Notes: a model not told the origin generated them from the sequence alone. Positions 9,101 to 18,407 are shown, counted from the first letter of the stretch. The stretch is DNA of 64,000 bases from Thalassovita litoralis (GCF_900182725.1 NZ_FXTO01000015.1:1-64000); one strand, 5' to 3'. Program-made: numbers and translations.

Positions 9101-11523
9101 GCGGCAACATTCGTGACATCATCGTTGCGGACGACGCGTCTATTAATGGCCGTTTGATCCTCGACTATGATTACAGTGCTGATACTAATCACTCGGCTCT
9201 GGACACTCTGCAAGTGATCGACGGTGCCCAAATCACCGCCGCAGATTTGCGGAATGTGAATGGTCTGGAAATCATCGAGCTGATGTCGGCATCGAATGAC
9301 TCTCAAATCTGGGACATTGAGCTGAATGATCGTGTGATCAACCAGACCACCGGTAACGCACCGCTGATCATTCGAGTTGACCCCGATGTGCCGGAAGGCA
9401 GTGCGGTTCATATCCAACTGGATCCGAGCATTTGGAACAACTCCGCAACCAATGACGTGATCATTGAAAACGTTGCGAATGCCGAGATTTACATCGATGG
9501 TGTTCTGGTGACGGAGCCTGATTATGGTGTGACCGACTACAACCCGAGTGGTTTGGCGTCGATCATGGTTGTGCAGCGTCTGGTCTTCACTGAAAACACC
9601 GATAGCTTGGTAGGTCGTGATGATGTGTCCGATATCTTCTGGGCTGATAGCCTGAGCGAACTGCAAGATGCAGATAGCGCAGATGGCGGTATCGGTGGTC
9701 AGGACGTCCTGTATCTGGACAACGTCACGGTTTCCGACCCGGACGAGTCGTTCCACAGCCAGATCAATTCCCCTGAGTTGGTTGGCTTCGAAGAGCTTGT
9801 CTTCGACACCGGTATGAACGTTGAGATGGAAGGTCTCGGCGGTGCTCTGACCGGTGGTGACAGCGATCTGAACACTGTTCGGACCGGTGCTGGCAACGAC
9901 AATCTGGAAGAAATGGAAGCAATTGGCTCGGATTGGGATGAAGGCTACTTCCTGAACGGCGGCGACGACTTCTTCGAAACCGAAGGTGACGACGGCGACT
10001 ACTATGTCGACGGTGGCGCTGGTGACGATGTGGCTGAAGTGGAAGATGACGACGATATCATGGCAACTGATATCGAAACCATCTACCTCGAAGGCAACGC
10101 CGATGCCGTGGTCCGTACCATCATTGGTACAGATGGTAACACCATGACCATCACGGGTCGTCCGGATACCAACAACAACAACTATGTACAGTTGGATTCG
10201 GATATTATGGCTGCCGCTGGTGGTCTGGCGACGGTTCAGCTCTTTGATATCGAGGAAGTGGTCGATACCGGTAACAACAACAACAACATCGTTCTGGACA
10301 ATGATCGTCAGGGTCCAGATGGCGATGCCCTCGTTGTTCTGAATGGTGGTAACGATAACCTGACCGTGACCAATGTTGATGAGCTCGAAGTTAGCGCTCA
10401 GACAGGTACGAAGACTGTTAATGTGGGTGGCGGTATCGCCTCCAACGTTGAGACCTTCTCGTATACCGGTGGTACTGGCGTATTTGCTGGTGTTGACAAT
10501 GTTACCTCGGTGACTGACGACGACACCAACATTTCGACGGGTGATCTGGCTGACACCATCAATGCAACCACGACGCAGGATGGTGACGTGACGATTGATG
10601 GTGGTTCGGGTAACGATACCATCACTGTTGATGCGGACGGGTTTGCTTCTGTCATGGGCGGTAGCGGTGACGACTCGATCTCCGTGTTCGCTGAAGACGG
10701 TGCAATCGTCAACGGTGGCTCGGGTGATGATGTCATCTCTGTTGAAGTGGCTGCCGGTTGGACTTCGGCAAATGCTGAGGTCAACGGTGGTGATGGCGAT
10801 GACTCGATCACGGTAACTGTCCGTGGCGATGAGACTTCGTCCATTGATACTGGTCTGGGTATCGACAACGTTACGCTGCTGGATGATGTAAACGGTGGTG
10901 AAGATAGCATTATCTTCGGTAACATTGTTTACGATGCACAGCAGGAAGTGGCTGCCGGTACGACTCAGAACTTCACGCAGCACGGTGTTGACGATGCCGG
11001 TTATACCGGTTCGGCAAACGACGGTGTTGACGTGATCACTGGGTTCAACATGGAAGGTAGCGGCGCTGGTGATGAGGATATCCTCGACTTTAGCGCATTT
11101 GTGACCGACGATGAACCAGGTCTGAGCAACGATGATGACATCGGGTATGGTGATTGGACTGGTGGTAACATCAGCAATGTCAGCAACATCGATTATGACT
11201 TCTTCATCATTCCCTTCATTGATGAGTACAAGGAAGTTGCTGTGGTCGCTGTCGATGATGGTTTCGTGCTCGATGCAAGCCACATTGTGGAAAGCGGCTC
11301 TGGTGATGCAGGTATCGAAGTCTTTGACGATGGTGCCCGCGTTGTGATCACCGCCTACGATACCGACAATGATGGTGCCTTCGACACCGCAGACATCTAC
11401 TATGTCCAAGACGTCGACCAGGATGCTGGTCAGGCTTGGGCCGTGGATCACGTGGCTACCGTCGAGTTCGCCACCGAAATCGGTGCGATCACTTCGATCG
11501 ACGTCGACAACTTGAACTTCTAA
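6199..11523 (+). CDS. large acidic DUF4214/RTX-type surface protein (S-layer-like)
   Basis: The 1774-residue product opens with a DUF4214 region (about 1-155), including RVPDQAGLDFW, a signature of that family. It continues with many aspartate- and glycine-rich repeats such as GGDGDD and GAGDD, the pattern of calcium-binding RTX nonapeptides, though mostly degenerate. There is no N-terminal signal peptide. The acidic, hydrophobic C-terminus ending in DNLNF fits a type I secretion signal. A T1SS ABC protein and HlyD adaptor lie 1.5 kb downstream. The gene has a good promoter, a 5' leader hairpin, a strong ribosome site, strongly biased codon use and a hairpin pair after it, all signs of high expression. 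With SapC next door, an S-layer or other abundant surface protein is the best guess. A giant adhesin remains possible. Confidence 0.8.
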   Translation: MAYSLASLSAGQAIQAIYIGYYTRAADPYGFEFWLDLYQEHLDGDADGDAGLSLAGIANDFATQAETKAAYPFFESPNLASATNFITQVYLNLFDRVPDQAGLDFWAGVLSAGTLPTGEIVMAIIEGAVGGDIDTLSNKIEAATYFSQQAAENGIGTESNPITNDPEAMAAAKAAVDGAGNDGFGADDLAASKAATDAFIGDYGVVTPDDETFILTSTTDVVVGGDGNDTILGNEATLNNSDDLDGGAGDDILKVSVSAGSGDLFVAPTLSNIETVEVNGPNIDYTQDITIDLSNADGYSTLRSFQTTVNAPFTPWMPVVAFRDIQNVNGTDIEIIDTDVDHLYTYDTNAYATLGGGLDDAADILVQEVDGSDIILANEDGGRSDVDIVNLTSLDRSQVNSTTFNYIHRLEVGASFNELNVTGDADLEIEHFLDENLNDVDASTLDGDFIVDLIGQGERVALPDVGDPQTLFNVVGDLTVLGSMGDNRVDVSGDTNGTFIFQDGDDVLRVGNASDTGYQRQDVFGHLNVATQGGDDTVVLNATGVQQVLLGDGNDELYVNGNVDDLSTTAYNDGQSFIDAGAGNDYVDLDGQADIFTKDVENLDNDYQVLLGDGHDTLVANQGGDHIVDGGDGDDDIIINGNGDQVVTGGDGDDLVNIMGDGDQTVDTGAGDDQLLIAGDGDASAGGRFGHIISMGDGNDTGTILGDGVHDIDLGAGDDWFYIEGSRVPDNNIDNTIEDRQTTINAGDGDDYVGVNGDHFLLADLGAGNDAMELNADELSADDAINGNEGIDTLILHNSERTLQGGRVGASETSSTQSIEIFDLREANFNLRLTSDNFDTAQDKHITVQTTQADEIGLPAIPVGNGSFAYLSNGMSRADYNSIATQYFNYSGNSLNDYLLANGVSSIHFVDENADGDADVVSMSGQQFAAGDNTDTVDFYAEVAGSQTVDITDVPLSIGSGRSFELQGGNIRDIIVADDASINGRLILDYDYSADTNHSALDTLQVIDGAQITAADLRNVNGLEIIELMSASNDSQIWDIELNDRVINQTTGNAPLIIRVDPDVPEGSAVHIQLDPSIWNNSATNDVIIENVANAEIYIDGVLVTEPDYGVTDYNPSGLASIMVVQRLVFTENTDSLVGRDDVSDIFWADSLSELQDADSADGGIGGQDVLYLDNVTVSDPDESFHSQINSPELVGFEELVFDTGMNVEMEGLGGALTGGDSDLNTVRTGAGNDNLEEMEAIGSDWDEGYFLNGGDDFFETEGDDGDYYVDGGAGDDVAEVEDDDDIMATDIETIYLEGNADAVVRTIIGTDGNTMTITGRPDTNNNNYVQLDSDIMAAAGGLATVQLFDIEEVVDTGNNNNNIVLDNDRQGPDGDALVVLNGGNDNLTVTNVDELEVSAQTGTKTVNVGGGIASNVETFSYTGGTGVFAGVDNVTSVTDDDTNISTGDLADTINATTTQDGDVTIDGGSGNDTITVDADGFASVMGGSGDDSISVFAEDGAIVNGGSGDDVISVEVAAGWTSANAEVNGGDGDDSITVTVRGDETSSIDTGLGIDNVTLLDDVNGGEDSIIFGNIVYDAQQEVAAGTTQNFTQHGVDDAGYTGSANDGVDVITGFNMEGSGAGDEDILDFSAFVTDDEPGLSNDDDIGYGDWTGGNISNVSNIDYDFFIIPFIDEYKEVAVVAVDDGFVLDASHIVESGSGDAGIEVFDDGARVVITAYDTDNDGAFDTADIYYVQDVDQDAGQAWAVDHVATVEFATEIGAITSIDVDNLNF

Positions 11524-11530
11524 TCTATGA

Positions 11531-11604
11531 GGTGCGATCCTCCCTTGTGGGGGTCGCATTCATAGGAGAGAATTGGCAAGGCCCCGCTGGAAAGTGGGGC
11601 CTTG
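11531..11604 (+). terminator. double hairpin after the RTX gene
   Basis: Two hairpins follow the stop codon. The first (about 11533..11558) pairs TGCGA with TCGCA plus a C-run with a G-run. The second pairs CAAGGCCCC at 11577..11585 with GGGGCCTTG at 11596..11604, a perfect 9-bp stem. No T-run follows, so they may slow decay of the upstream mRNA or terminate only in part. Confidence 0.55.
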
Positions 11605-11628
11605 CGCTTGAATATAGGGAGAACTGTT

Positions 11629-12426
11629 TTGTTAAATTTCCCATCTGTGGCAATATCCCATGCCGTCCACGCGGATATGTTTTTCGTGCCACGTACTGAC
11701 TTCAAACCGTTTTTGGCGACAACATCATTTCCAGTGCTCATTACTGAGCTGGCGTCCATTATTGGACAATATGTGTTGGCTTTTCGTAAAGGGGAGGCCG
11801 GGTTTGAGCCTATTGTGTTGACGGATATTGGTTTTGGGAGGAACCTTTATGTCCGTCGCGACGGGAAGTGGATGTCGCGCTATCAGCCGCTTTGTTTGCA
11901 GGGATATCCATTTCGGTTGGAACTTTCTGAGCAAGGGAAACAGTGTTTGCATCTTGCCAAGGAGCACCTTGTTTCCGCATCGACCCCCGAAGGGCATCCT
12001 ATTTTTGATCAGGATGGGGAGTATACAGAAACTGTTCAGAAGTACTTCTCGATATTAGAAAAGATGGAAGTGGCTCATCAGAGGACACTACGGGGATGCC
12101 ATATCTTGGAACAGGAAGGCTTGTTTGCCGAATGGGATCTCAAGATACGTATGCAACAGGATACAGATCCTGTTGGAATTCCTGGATTGTACAAGATTGA
12201 TCCTGAGCGACTTTTGAGTTTGTCGGGACAAAAGCTCGCATATCTCAAGGATAACGGTATTTTGACCTTTGCTCTGTCACAACCCATGAGCATGAAGCAT
12301 GTCAGTATTTTGATGGAGCGAGCTTCTTATCTGATGCGTCAGGAGGCTGGGGAGCGGAAAGTAACGCGGCCATCCGGGCCCAAGCCAAGTTTCGATCTGT
12401 CTGATGATGAAATGATCAGCTTTTGA
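11629..12426 (+). CDS. SapC family protein
   Basis: The product (265 residues from this start) matches the SapC family in length and pattern. Visible blocks are a conserved N-terminal FVPRTDFKPFLATTSFPVL segment, then YPF and FDQDGEY blocks and an aspartate-rich end. SapC was named from an S-layer protein gene cluster, and its biochemical role is not settled. It follows the large surface-protein gene, which fits that association. I chose the TTG at 11629 because GGGAGA lies 7-12 bp before it. The earlier TTG at 11602 falls inside the terminator-like hairpin. A read-through transcript from the RTX gene could include it. Confidence 0.8.
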   Translation: MLNFPSVAISHAVHADMFFVPRTDFKPFLATTSFPVLITELASIIGQYVLAFRKGEAGFEPIVLTDIGFGRNLYVRRDGKWMSRYQPLCLQGYPFRLELSEQGKQCLHLAKEHLVSASTPEGHPIFDQDGEYTETVQKYFSILEKMEVAHQRTLRGCHILEQEGLFAEWDLKIRMQQDTDPVGIPGLYKIDPERLLSLSGQKLAYLKDNGILTFALSQPMSMKHVSILMERASYLMRQEAGERKVTRPSGPKPSFDLSDDEMISF

Positions 12427-12536
12427 CGGTAGCGTCCTCTTGTCTCTTTGTTCAGATGGCACTTGGCTTGTCGCATCTGAAAGAATAGACCCTTGTTTTG
12501 AGAGATTTGGCATACTTTTGATGAAAGGCAAGGAAA

Positions 12537-12770
12537 ATGGCTAAAGCAGCAAAACCCGGTAAGACAGTACGCACAGTGAAGATTGATGGTGTGGATTATG
12601 AAGCAGATCAGCTGTCGAAAGATGCGCGTCAGCAAATCGTGAACCTGCGCTCCACGGATCAAGAAATTCTGCGTCTTGAGCAGCAGCTGGCAATTTTCCG
12701 CACGGCTCGTGCAGCCTACGCGCAGGCTTTGAAGACGATGCTGGCAGAGAAGCCTGCAACCGAACATTGA
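12537..12770 (+). CDS. small DUF6447-like protein
   Basis: This 77-residue protein starts at an ATG preceded by AAGGCAAGGA. It has a short basic N-terminus, a VKIDGVDYEADQLS segment and a helical, glutamine-rich second half (about 27-70) that could form a coiled coil. The pattern fits the small DUF6447 family, whose function is unknown. It lies between SapC and the type I secretion genes and is followed by a strong terminator hairpin, so it may be transcribed with SapC. The family assignment is from memory of the pattern and needs a profile search. Confidence 0.6.
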   Translation: MAKAAKPGKTVRTVKIDGVDYEADQLSKDARQQIVNLRSTDQEILRLEQQLAIFRTARAAYAQALKTMLAEKPATEH

Positions 12771-12778
12771 CAGATTAG

Positions 12779-12810
12779 AGGCCAGCTTTGACACGCGTCA
12801 AAGCTGGCCT
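12779..12810 (+). terminator. 14-bp-stem terminator-like hairpin
   Basis: Arms 12779..12792 and 12797..12810 are perfect reverse complements over 14 bp with the loop ACGC. It lies just after the small gene ending at 12770 and before the secretion operon. There is only a weak T-rich tail. Confidence 0.75.
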
Positions 12811-13005
12811 GCTTTGGGTAAGAAGAGCGCACTCTCTATCTCGAACTTTGGGGGTGGCACCAATGCCTCACCAAAGATGTGGCAAGTTTTAGCCTATATA
12901 CAGAATGGCGTAGATCATATATGGCTCTGGCACCAGTGAGATGCTGGTGCTCGGCCGTTAAAAATATGGTATCTTGAAGTACAGCGTGTACTGGAGCAGG
13001 GGCGT

Positions 13006-14736
13006 ATGGCAGAAAAAAATTCATTGAAAACAGCATACGGAAAATTCAGAGCTGCATTCATAGCCACGATGGTTTTCAGCTTTTTTCTGAACCTGTTGAT
13101 GTTCGTGGGACCGCTCTACATGCTCCAGATTTATGATCGGGTGTTGTCGAGCCGGAACGAAACTACCCTGCTTATGCTTACGATCATTGCTGTCAGTTTG
13201 TTGATCAGCTTCGGGGTGCTGGATTTCATCCGCTCCAAGCTCTTGATCCGGGCTGGCATGCAGTTCGATGAGGTTCTGGCAAAGCCGGTTTTCCATCGCG
13301 TGGTAAAACAACAGATTGCAGCCCCAGGGTCGGGTGGGCATGTGGCCCTGACCGATGTCGATAAGGTCAGGGAATTTTTGACGGGTCAGGGTATCATCTC
13401 ATTTTTCGATGCCCCTTGGGTGCCATTGTTCTTGGCTTTGTGTTTTGCATTCCATCCTTGGTTGGGATTGGTGGCAACAGGCGGTGCTGTTGTGATTTTC
13501 ATTCTGGCTTTGCTGAATGAATTTGGCACGCGCAAGCTTTTGCAATCAGCCGGGCAATCGGGACAGGGTGCGCGGCATTTTGCATCCACGACCACACAGA
13601 ATGCCGAAGTTATCCGTGCTATGGGAATGGAAGGTCCGCTTTCCAAGCGTTGGCAGGACCAGCATGACAAGATGCTGGCTGATCAGGCCGTTGCGAGCAG
13701 TCGTGGCAGCATGGTTATGTCATCCTCTAAGTTTATCCGTATGACATTGCAGGTCATGATCTTGGCGACTGGTGCTTATTTGTCGTTGATGCGGGAAATT
13801 TCGCCGGGGATCATGATTGCAGCATCCATCATCATGGGGCGGGCACTGGCACCGGTTGAGCAGTCTGTAGGGCAATGGAAGCAATTTATTGCTGCACGAC
13901 AATCACATCGCCGGTTGACGGCGCTTTTTGATAGTTTCCCTGAGGATAAGGCTCGGACAGCGCTGCCAACACCGAAAGGCAAAATTGACGTTGAAAAGCT
14001 GATTGCATTCCGCCCCGGTACCCGTGAAGCGCTGTTGAAGAGCGTAAGTTTCAGTCTGGAACCGGGTGAAGTGCTGGCTCTGATCGGACCGAGCGGCTCT
14101 GGCAAGTCGACCTTGGTGCGGCATCTGGTTGGTGCGGTCCAGCCTGCAGGTGGCACCGTGCGTCTGGATGGCACTGAAATCGGTCATTGGGACACTGAGC
14201 AACTGGGCGCGCATTTGGGGTATCTGCCGCAGGATGTGCAGCTCTTTGCGGGAACTGTCGCGGAAAATATCGCGCGCTTTCAGGATGGTGCCAAGGATGC
14301 CGAGATTGTTGCGGCCGCAGATCTTGCGGGTGCACATGAGATGATTCAGAAGTTGCCCGATGGGTATGAGACGAGTGTTGGTGTTGGAGGCGGATCGCTT
14401 TCTGGTGGGCAAAAACAGCGTGTGGGTTTGGCACGTGCTGTATATGGTATGCCCAAGCTTATTGTCTTGGATGAGCCGAATTCAAATCTTGATAGCCGGG
14501 GCGAGCAGGCTCTGCTCACCTGCATCGCGGAGTTGAAGGCACGTGGCGCTACGATTGTACTGGTGACACATAAGACCAGTTTGCTTTCGGTATCGGATAA
14601 GACGTTGATGCTGGTTGATGGGGCCGTTGAAAAATTCGGTCCTACAACAGAGCTTTTTCAGCCTAAGGCTGAGAAGAGCGCTGTTGCCGATACGCCTGTG
14701 GGTCCGCAGCCTGTTCTCAAACTTCAGAAGACCTGA
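13006..14736 (+). CDS. type I secretion ABC transporter (PrtD/LapB type)
   Basis: The 576-residue inner-membrane protein has several membrane segments in its first 300 residues, with clear ones near 18-40, 55-75 and 138-168. The ATPase follows: Walker A GPSGSGKST at 361-369, signature LSGGQ at 465-469, Walker B LIVLDEP at 485-491 and the H-loop in VTHK at 520-523. All ATPase residues are intact. The length and lack of a C39 peptidase domain fit the PrtD branch, which exports RTX proteins by a C-terminal signal. The HlyD-family partner follows 65 bp downstream. The outer-membrane TolC component is not in this window. Likely cargo: the RTX proteins at 6199 and, across the locus, 25260. Confidence 0.92.
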   Translation: MAEKNSLKTAYGKFRAAFIATMVFSFFLNLLMFVGPLYMLQIYDRVLSSRNETTLLMLTIIAVSLLISFGVLDFIRSKLLIRAGMQFDEVLAKPVFHRVVKQQIAAPGSGGHVALTDVDKVREFLTGQGIISFFDAPWVPLFLALCFAFHPWLGLVATGGAVVIFILALLNEFGTRKLLQSAGQSGQGARHFASTTTQNAEVIRAMGMEGPLSKRWQDQHDKMLADQAVASSRGSMVMSSSKFIRMTLQVMILATGAYLSLMREISPGIMIAASIIMGRALAPVEQSVGQWKQFIAARQSHRRLTALFDSFPEDKARTALPTPKGKIDVEKLIAFRPGTREALLKSVSFSLEPGEVLALIGPSGSGKSTLVRHLVGAVQPAGGTVRLDGTEIGHWDTEQLGAHLGYLPQDVQLFAGTVAENIARFQDGAKDAEIVAAADLAGAHEMIQKLPDGYETSVGVGGGSLSGGQKQRVGLARAVYGMPKLIVLDEPNSNLDSRGEQALLTCIAELKARGATIVLVTHKTSLLSVSDKTLMLVDGAVEKFGPTTELFQPKAEKSAVADTPVGPQPVLKLQKT

Positions 14737-14801
14737 TCGGGCGTGGATATGGCCTTCGGCCGAACATGTCTGTGTTGCGTAGAACGCGAGGAGAAGCCTG
14801 A

Positions 14802-16091
14802 ATGAAGGGCAAGAGCATACGGCCTGTCGTTATTGCAGGCAGCATTGTGGTGTTTCTCACATTTGGAGTTCTCGGAGGATGGGCCTCCGTTGCTAAGCTC
14901 GATAGTGCTGTCGTTGCTCCGGGCACCATTACTCTCGATAGCAATCGGAAAGTCATCCAACATCTGGAGGGTGGGATCGTCGAGGAGATTTTGGTGCGTG
15001 AAGCGGATCAGGTGAAGCAAGGAGATGTTTTGCTGCGCCTGAACAATATTGAGGCGCGCTCAAATCTGGATGTGATCCAATTGCGCCTTAGTGTGGCGCG
15101 CATCACGGAAGCGCGTTTGTTGGCGGAGCGGAACGTCGAAGAGGACGTGCAGTTTCCTGAAGAATTCTCGGGTGATCTTTCCACAGCAGTGAAAGCGGCG
15201 CTGATGGATCAGCAGGAGTTGTTCGAAGACCGTCGCAATATTCTGCAGTCTCAGGTTGAGATTTTTGAGAGTCGTATTGCGCAGACCAAAGAGCAGATCG
15301 ATGGTCTGGGTATGCAGAAGTCTGCACTCGAAAGGCGTCTGGAAAACTACCAAAGTCTGGTAGAGCGCATGACAAGCGGCGAGGAGAAGGGGCTGGTACA
15401 AAGCAACTTGCTTTCACAGCGGCGTGATGAGTTGATCGATATTGAGGCTAATTTGGGGCGCATCGTATCTGAGATTGCTCAAGCCAAAAATGCGGTGAGT
15501 GTGACCGAGCTGGAGCTTTTGCAAGCCAAACAGCAGTATCGGGAACGTGCGAATACCGACCTGGAGAAGGTTCGGGCGGAGATTTCCGAGTTGAAAGAGC
15601 GCGGAAAAGTCGTCGAAGATGTGTTGTTGCGTACTGAGATTGTCGCACCGGAAGCCGGAAATATTCAGAATCTGAAGGTGCATACACTTGGCTCGGTCAT
15701 CCGCCCTGGTGATATCTTGATGGAGCTTGTGCCTGATGATGATGAGATGATCATTACGGCTCAGGTTTCACCGACGGATATCGATAACGTTCATCCGGGT
15801 CTGATAACCGAAGTGCGTTTTTCGGCATTCAAGACGCGCCTTACGCCGATTGTGCTGGGTAAGGTTGAGACCGTCTCAAGAGATGTGATCACACCCTCAA
15901 GTGGTGATGCACCGCCTTATTATCTGGCGCGGATCAAGGTGCCGGATGAGGATATTCCGGAGGATATCCGTGATCGGATTACGGCAGGGATGCCAGTGGA
16001 TACTGTGATTGCGACCGGGGAGCGCCGTGTGGTGACATATCTTGCTGCGCCTGTAATGGATGCAATTCGAAAGAGTCTGATTGAGGAATGA
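14802..16091 (+). CDS. HlyD-family membrane fusion protein (PrtE type)
   Basis: The 429-residue periplasmic adaptor has one N-terminal membrane anchor (about 8-28) followed by VVAPGTI and HLEGGIVEEILV, the half-lipoyl motif of the family. A long charged coiled-coil hairpin spans about 80-285. The second lipoyl half and beta-barrel follow, with IVAPEAGNIQNLKVHT and VHPGL segments. It would link the ABC transporter encoded just upstream to a TolC-like channel. The start ATG follows GCGAGGAGAAGCC, a good ribosome site. The two genes form a standard T1SS pair. Confidence 0.92.
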   Translation: MKGKSIRPVVIAGSIVVFLTFGVLGGWASVAKLDSAVVAPGTITLDSNRKVIQHLEGGIVEEILVREADQVKQGDVLLRLNNIEARSNLDVIQLRLSVARITEARLLAERNVEEDVQFPEEFSGDLSTAVKAALMDQQELFEDRRNILQSQVEIFESRIAQTKEQIDGLGMQKSALERRLENYQSLVERMTSGEEKGLVQSNLLSQRRDELIDIEANLGRIVSEIAQAKNAVSVTELELLQAKQQYRERANTDLEKVRAEISELKERGKVVEDVLLRTEIVAPEAGNIQNLKVHTLGSVIRPGDILMELVPDDDEMIITAQVSPTDIDNVHPGLITEVRFSAFKTRLTPIVLGKVETVSRDVITPSSGDAPPYYLARIKVPDEDIPEDIRDRITAGMPVDTVIATGERRVVTYLAAPVMDAIRKSLIEE

Positions 16092-16284
16092 GGCAAATCG
16101 TTGCCGATAGTTTGAAGAACTAGGCGGTGGAAGATTAATGTTGACTGGCCGGTATGTCGTAATTGCTTTATACTTCCGGCCTGTGGATAAGTATGGTTCG
16201 GTCCATGTGATAGGGACTGATCGTCCGTGAGGGAAATTCTACGCTTCGATATAGAGCGTGGTGGGTTGAGAGAAGCAGCAGCAG

Positions 16285-17946
16285 ATGACGAAAATTCTGA
16301 CGTTCCCAAAACAACGGGTCGCTTCCTATGCCTCTCAGCAGACTGCTGAGAAGGCTGACCTTGTGGTTTTTGACGATGATGGGCTGCTCTCATTTTCCAG
16401 ACCGGATCAGTTGCACAAAGATGTTGCGCCATCCCGTTATGTTTCGTCGCGGGATTGGTCTAATCAGGAACTGGCAAGTATCTATCGGGTCAAACACCTT
16501 CTGGATGCGGCACATATCCAAACAGAACTTGATCGTGGTGTCAGTGATGAGGGTGATCCATGGTGCGTTTTTTGCACGATGGAAGGAGATGTTTTTATCC
16601 ACCTGAGCCGGATCGATGGGTTGTATTGGCTGGATAGTCCGAACCTGACGGCTCCGCTGAATGGTCAATCCTTTGACGATCTCGTCAGCGGCTTCACGAA
16701 TTCCAAACGGGTTGGCCATCTCTCTGATGAGGCAGAGGGGCCTGCAAAGGTTGTCCGTTTGCGTAGCAGTGACGCGCTTTATTTGCATCCGTCTGTGATG
16801 CTCGCGGCGCTGGTCTGGAGCCTGTATTTCGGCTCTGAAGATCTTCTGGTTTTTGGTGCGAAGCACGACGTGGAGGAGACTCCAAATACAGATATGGTTG
16901 AGCCATGGTTGGCCTCGTTCAATGCGGAGCATGAGAAGGGGGGGCTTCCTAAGGAGCTGATGCTTGACAAGGGAGAGCATGGTCTATGGTCCGGTGCTCA
17001 GGAGGGCGATGAGCATAAGGCGCTGGCATCCCTTGGTGGCCAAGCTCCTATTAGCATGATGTTGGGGCTCGGCTCGATTGCTGTTGCCAGCGGGTTCATC
17101 TTGGAAAGTCACTGGAAGGCCGTGATCCTTGCGGTTCTGCAGGTTGGCGTAGGCGTGTCCCCCGAGGATGCGGATATCCCTCCTGCCGCTGCGGTGTTGG
17201 CCCAATCAATCGGGGCGATTATGGATTTCGTGTCGCCGGATGTCGCGGCGAGGTTTGTCGCAGACGGCGGCGCGGATAATCTGAATCCGGTTGAGGCGGC
17301 GCATGCCGATGCTCTTTTCGCCCAAATCGCCCAGCTTGTCGGACTTTTGGAGCACCAGGTGATTGGTGCCTCGGAGACCGCAGCTCCGGCGGAGATGGTT
17401 GAGAAATTAGAGGGGGTTGAAAACTCTCTGGAATACGCTGTTTTGGATGGCAGTGGCGATGAGGTCTTTCCTCATGCGGCATCTGTTTCAGCACAGAGCT
17501 TGATTGAGGTTTCCAAGTCGGGGATCATTGTCAGCCTGATGCGCGATATCTTCAGTGATGCTGACGTTGCGCCACTCGAATTCGGCGGGGCTACTTATTT
17601 GTCCGATTTTGCTGGGACTGATATCAGTCGTGAAAGCCTGAATCTGGTTGAGCAAACCATCCTCAGTGTGGACACTGGCAGTGCGCGTGGCGGCGCGGAT
17701 GTTGTTGATGCGGCATCCGCCTTTGCCGCTTTCGATGCGCTGGCCAAGGAGTTCGTGTATAGTCAATTGGCACGCTCCGATGATATCAAATTCGTCTCCA
17801 GCGTGAGCGAATTGGTGTTTGTTGATCTGGCCGCTTACGCTGATACTGGCGCTGAAGTGACCTCAATGGTCTGGGATACGGGAGATGGGGGAACGGTTTC
17901 CTTCATTGGTCTGAAAGCCGATTTCATGGAATTCGGCTTGATTTGA
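16285..17946 (+). CDS. unknown 553-residue protein beside the T1SS genes
   Basis: I do not recognise a family. The product lacks a signal peptide. Its first 150 residues are mixed and soluble-looking, with two adjacent cysteines in WCVFC (about 93-97). A hydrophobic stretch near 252-290 (beginning ISMMLGLGSIAVASGF) could be one or two membrane segments. The rest is acidic and alanine-rich, ending in repeated short beta-like segments. It starts 193 bp after the HlyD gene on the same strand with GAGAAGCAGCAGCAG before the ATG. Position suggests a role in export, anchoring or sensing of the RTX surface protein, but nothing in the sequence proves it. Confidence 0.6.
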   Translation: MTKILTFPKQRVASYASQQTAEKADLVVFDDDGLLSFSRPDQLHKDVAPSRYVSSRDWSNQELASIYRVKHLLDAAHIQTELDRGVSDEGDPWCVFCTMEGDVFIHLSRIDGLYWLDSPNLTAPLNGQSFDDLVSGFTNSKRVGHLSDEAEGPAKVVRLRSSDALYLHPSVMLAALVWSLYFGSEDLLVFGAKHDVEETPNTDMVEPWLASFNAEHEKGGLPKELMLDKGEHGLWSGAQEGDEHKALASLGGQAPISMMLGLGSIAVASGFILESHWKAVILAVLQVGVGVSPEDADIPPAAAVLAQSIGAIMDFVSPDVAARFVADGGADNLNPVEAAHADALFAQIAQLVGLLEHQVIGASETAAPAEMVEKLEGVENSLEYAVLDGSGDEVFPHAASVSAQSLIEVSKSGIIVSLMRDIFSDADVAPLEFGGATYLSDFAGTDISRESLNLVEQTILSVDTGSARGGADVVDAASAFAAFDALAKEFVYSQLARSDDIKFVSSVSELVFVDLAAYADTGAEVTSMVWDTGDGGTVSFIGLKADFMEFGLI

Positions 17947-18098
17947 TCGATTGGTCGCCCTGGTCAATAGGGGTTTGGCCTCTATCCTTATGGGGCGTTG
18001 CACTTCAGAAGCCAGTAGTGTACAGTGCTTTACTGAACGTATATCTGCCATAGGTTCTCTTGTCCGAGAATCCTCATTCGCTGCCCGCGAGGATGACA

Positions 18099-18407
18099 AT
18101 GTTAGCTGAGACGCATAAGACATCGCCGGAAGAATTGAAGGAACAGCGCGTAGCGCTGGGAACGTGGATGCGCGAACTCAGGGAAGACCGCGGTCTGTCC
18201 CAGCGTGATCTCGCGGATCTGCTGTCTTTGGATTATTATACGTTCATTTCGCAGTTGGAAAATGGGCGTGGGAAGATTCCGACGCATCGATATGCAGAAT
18301 GGGCGGCTGCTCTTGGGCAAGATCCGAAGGTTTTTGTGAAAAACCTGCTTAAGCATTACGATCCCATGACGTATCAAATCCTCTTTGATGAGGAAGATGC
18401 CGCGTAA
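18099..18407 (+). CDS. XRE-family DNA-binding regulator
   Basis: A classic helix-turn-helix of the XRE type fills the middle: MRELREDRGLSQRDLADLL, then TFISQLENGRGKIP, with the recognition helix and the conserved E-N-G. About 30 residues follow. The ATG at 18099 is preferred because GAGG lies 6 bp before it. The ATG at 18093 and the TTG at 18060 are alternatives. It is a stand-alone small regulator between the secretion genes and the glycan genes, closed by a strong terminator. It shares its layout with the XRE protein at 32065. Target unknown. Confidence 0.85.
   Translation: MLAETHKTSPEELKEQRVALGTWMRELREDRGLSQRDLADLLSLDYYTFISQLENGRGKIPTHRYAEWAAALGQDPKVFVKNLLKHYDPMTYQILFDEEDAA

Noticed and set aside
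8770-11559. 929-codon open frame antisense to the large RTX gene
   Set aside because: It mirrors the Asp/Gly-rich repeat coding on the plus strand, is rich in V, I, T and H as expected for the reverse of such repeats, and has no ribosome site. The same holds for the antisense frames at 6673..7491 and 7495..8271.
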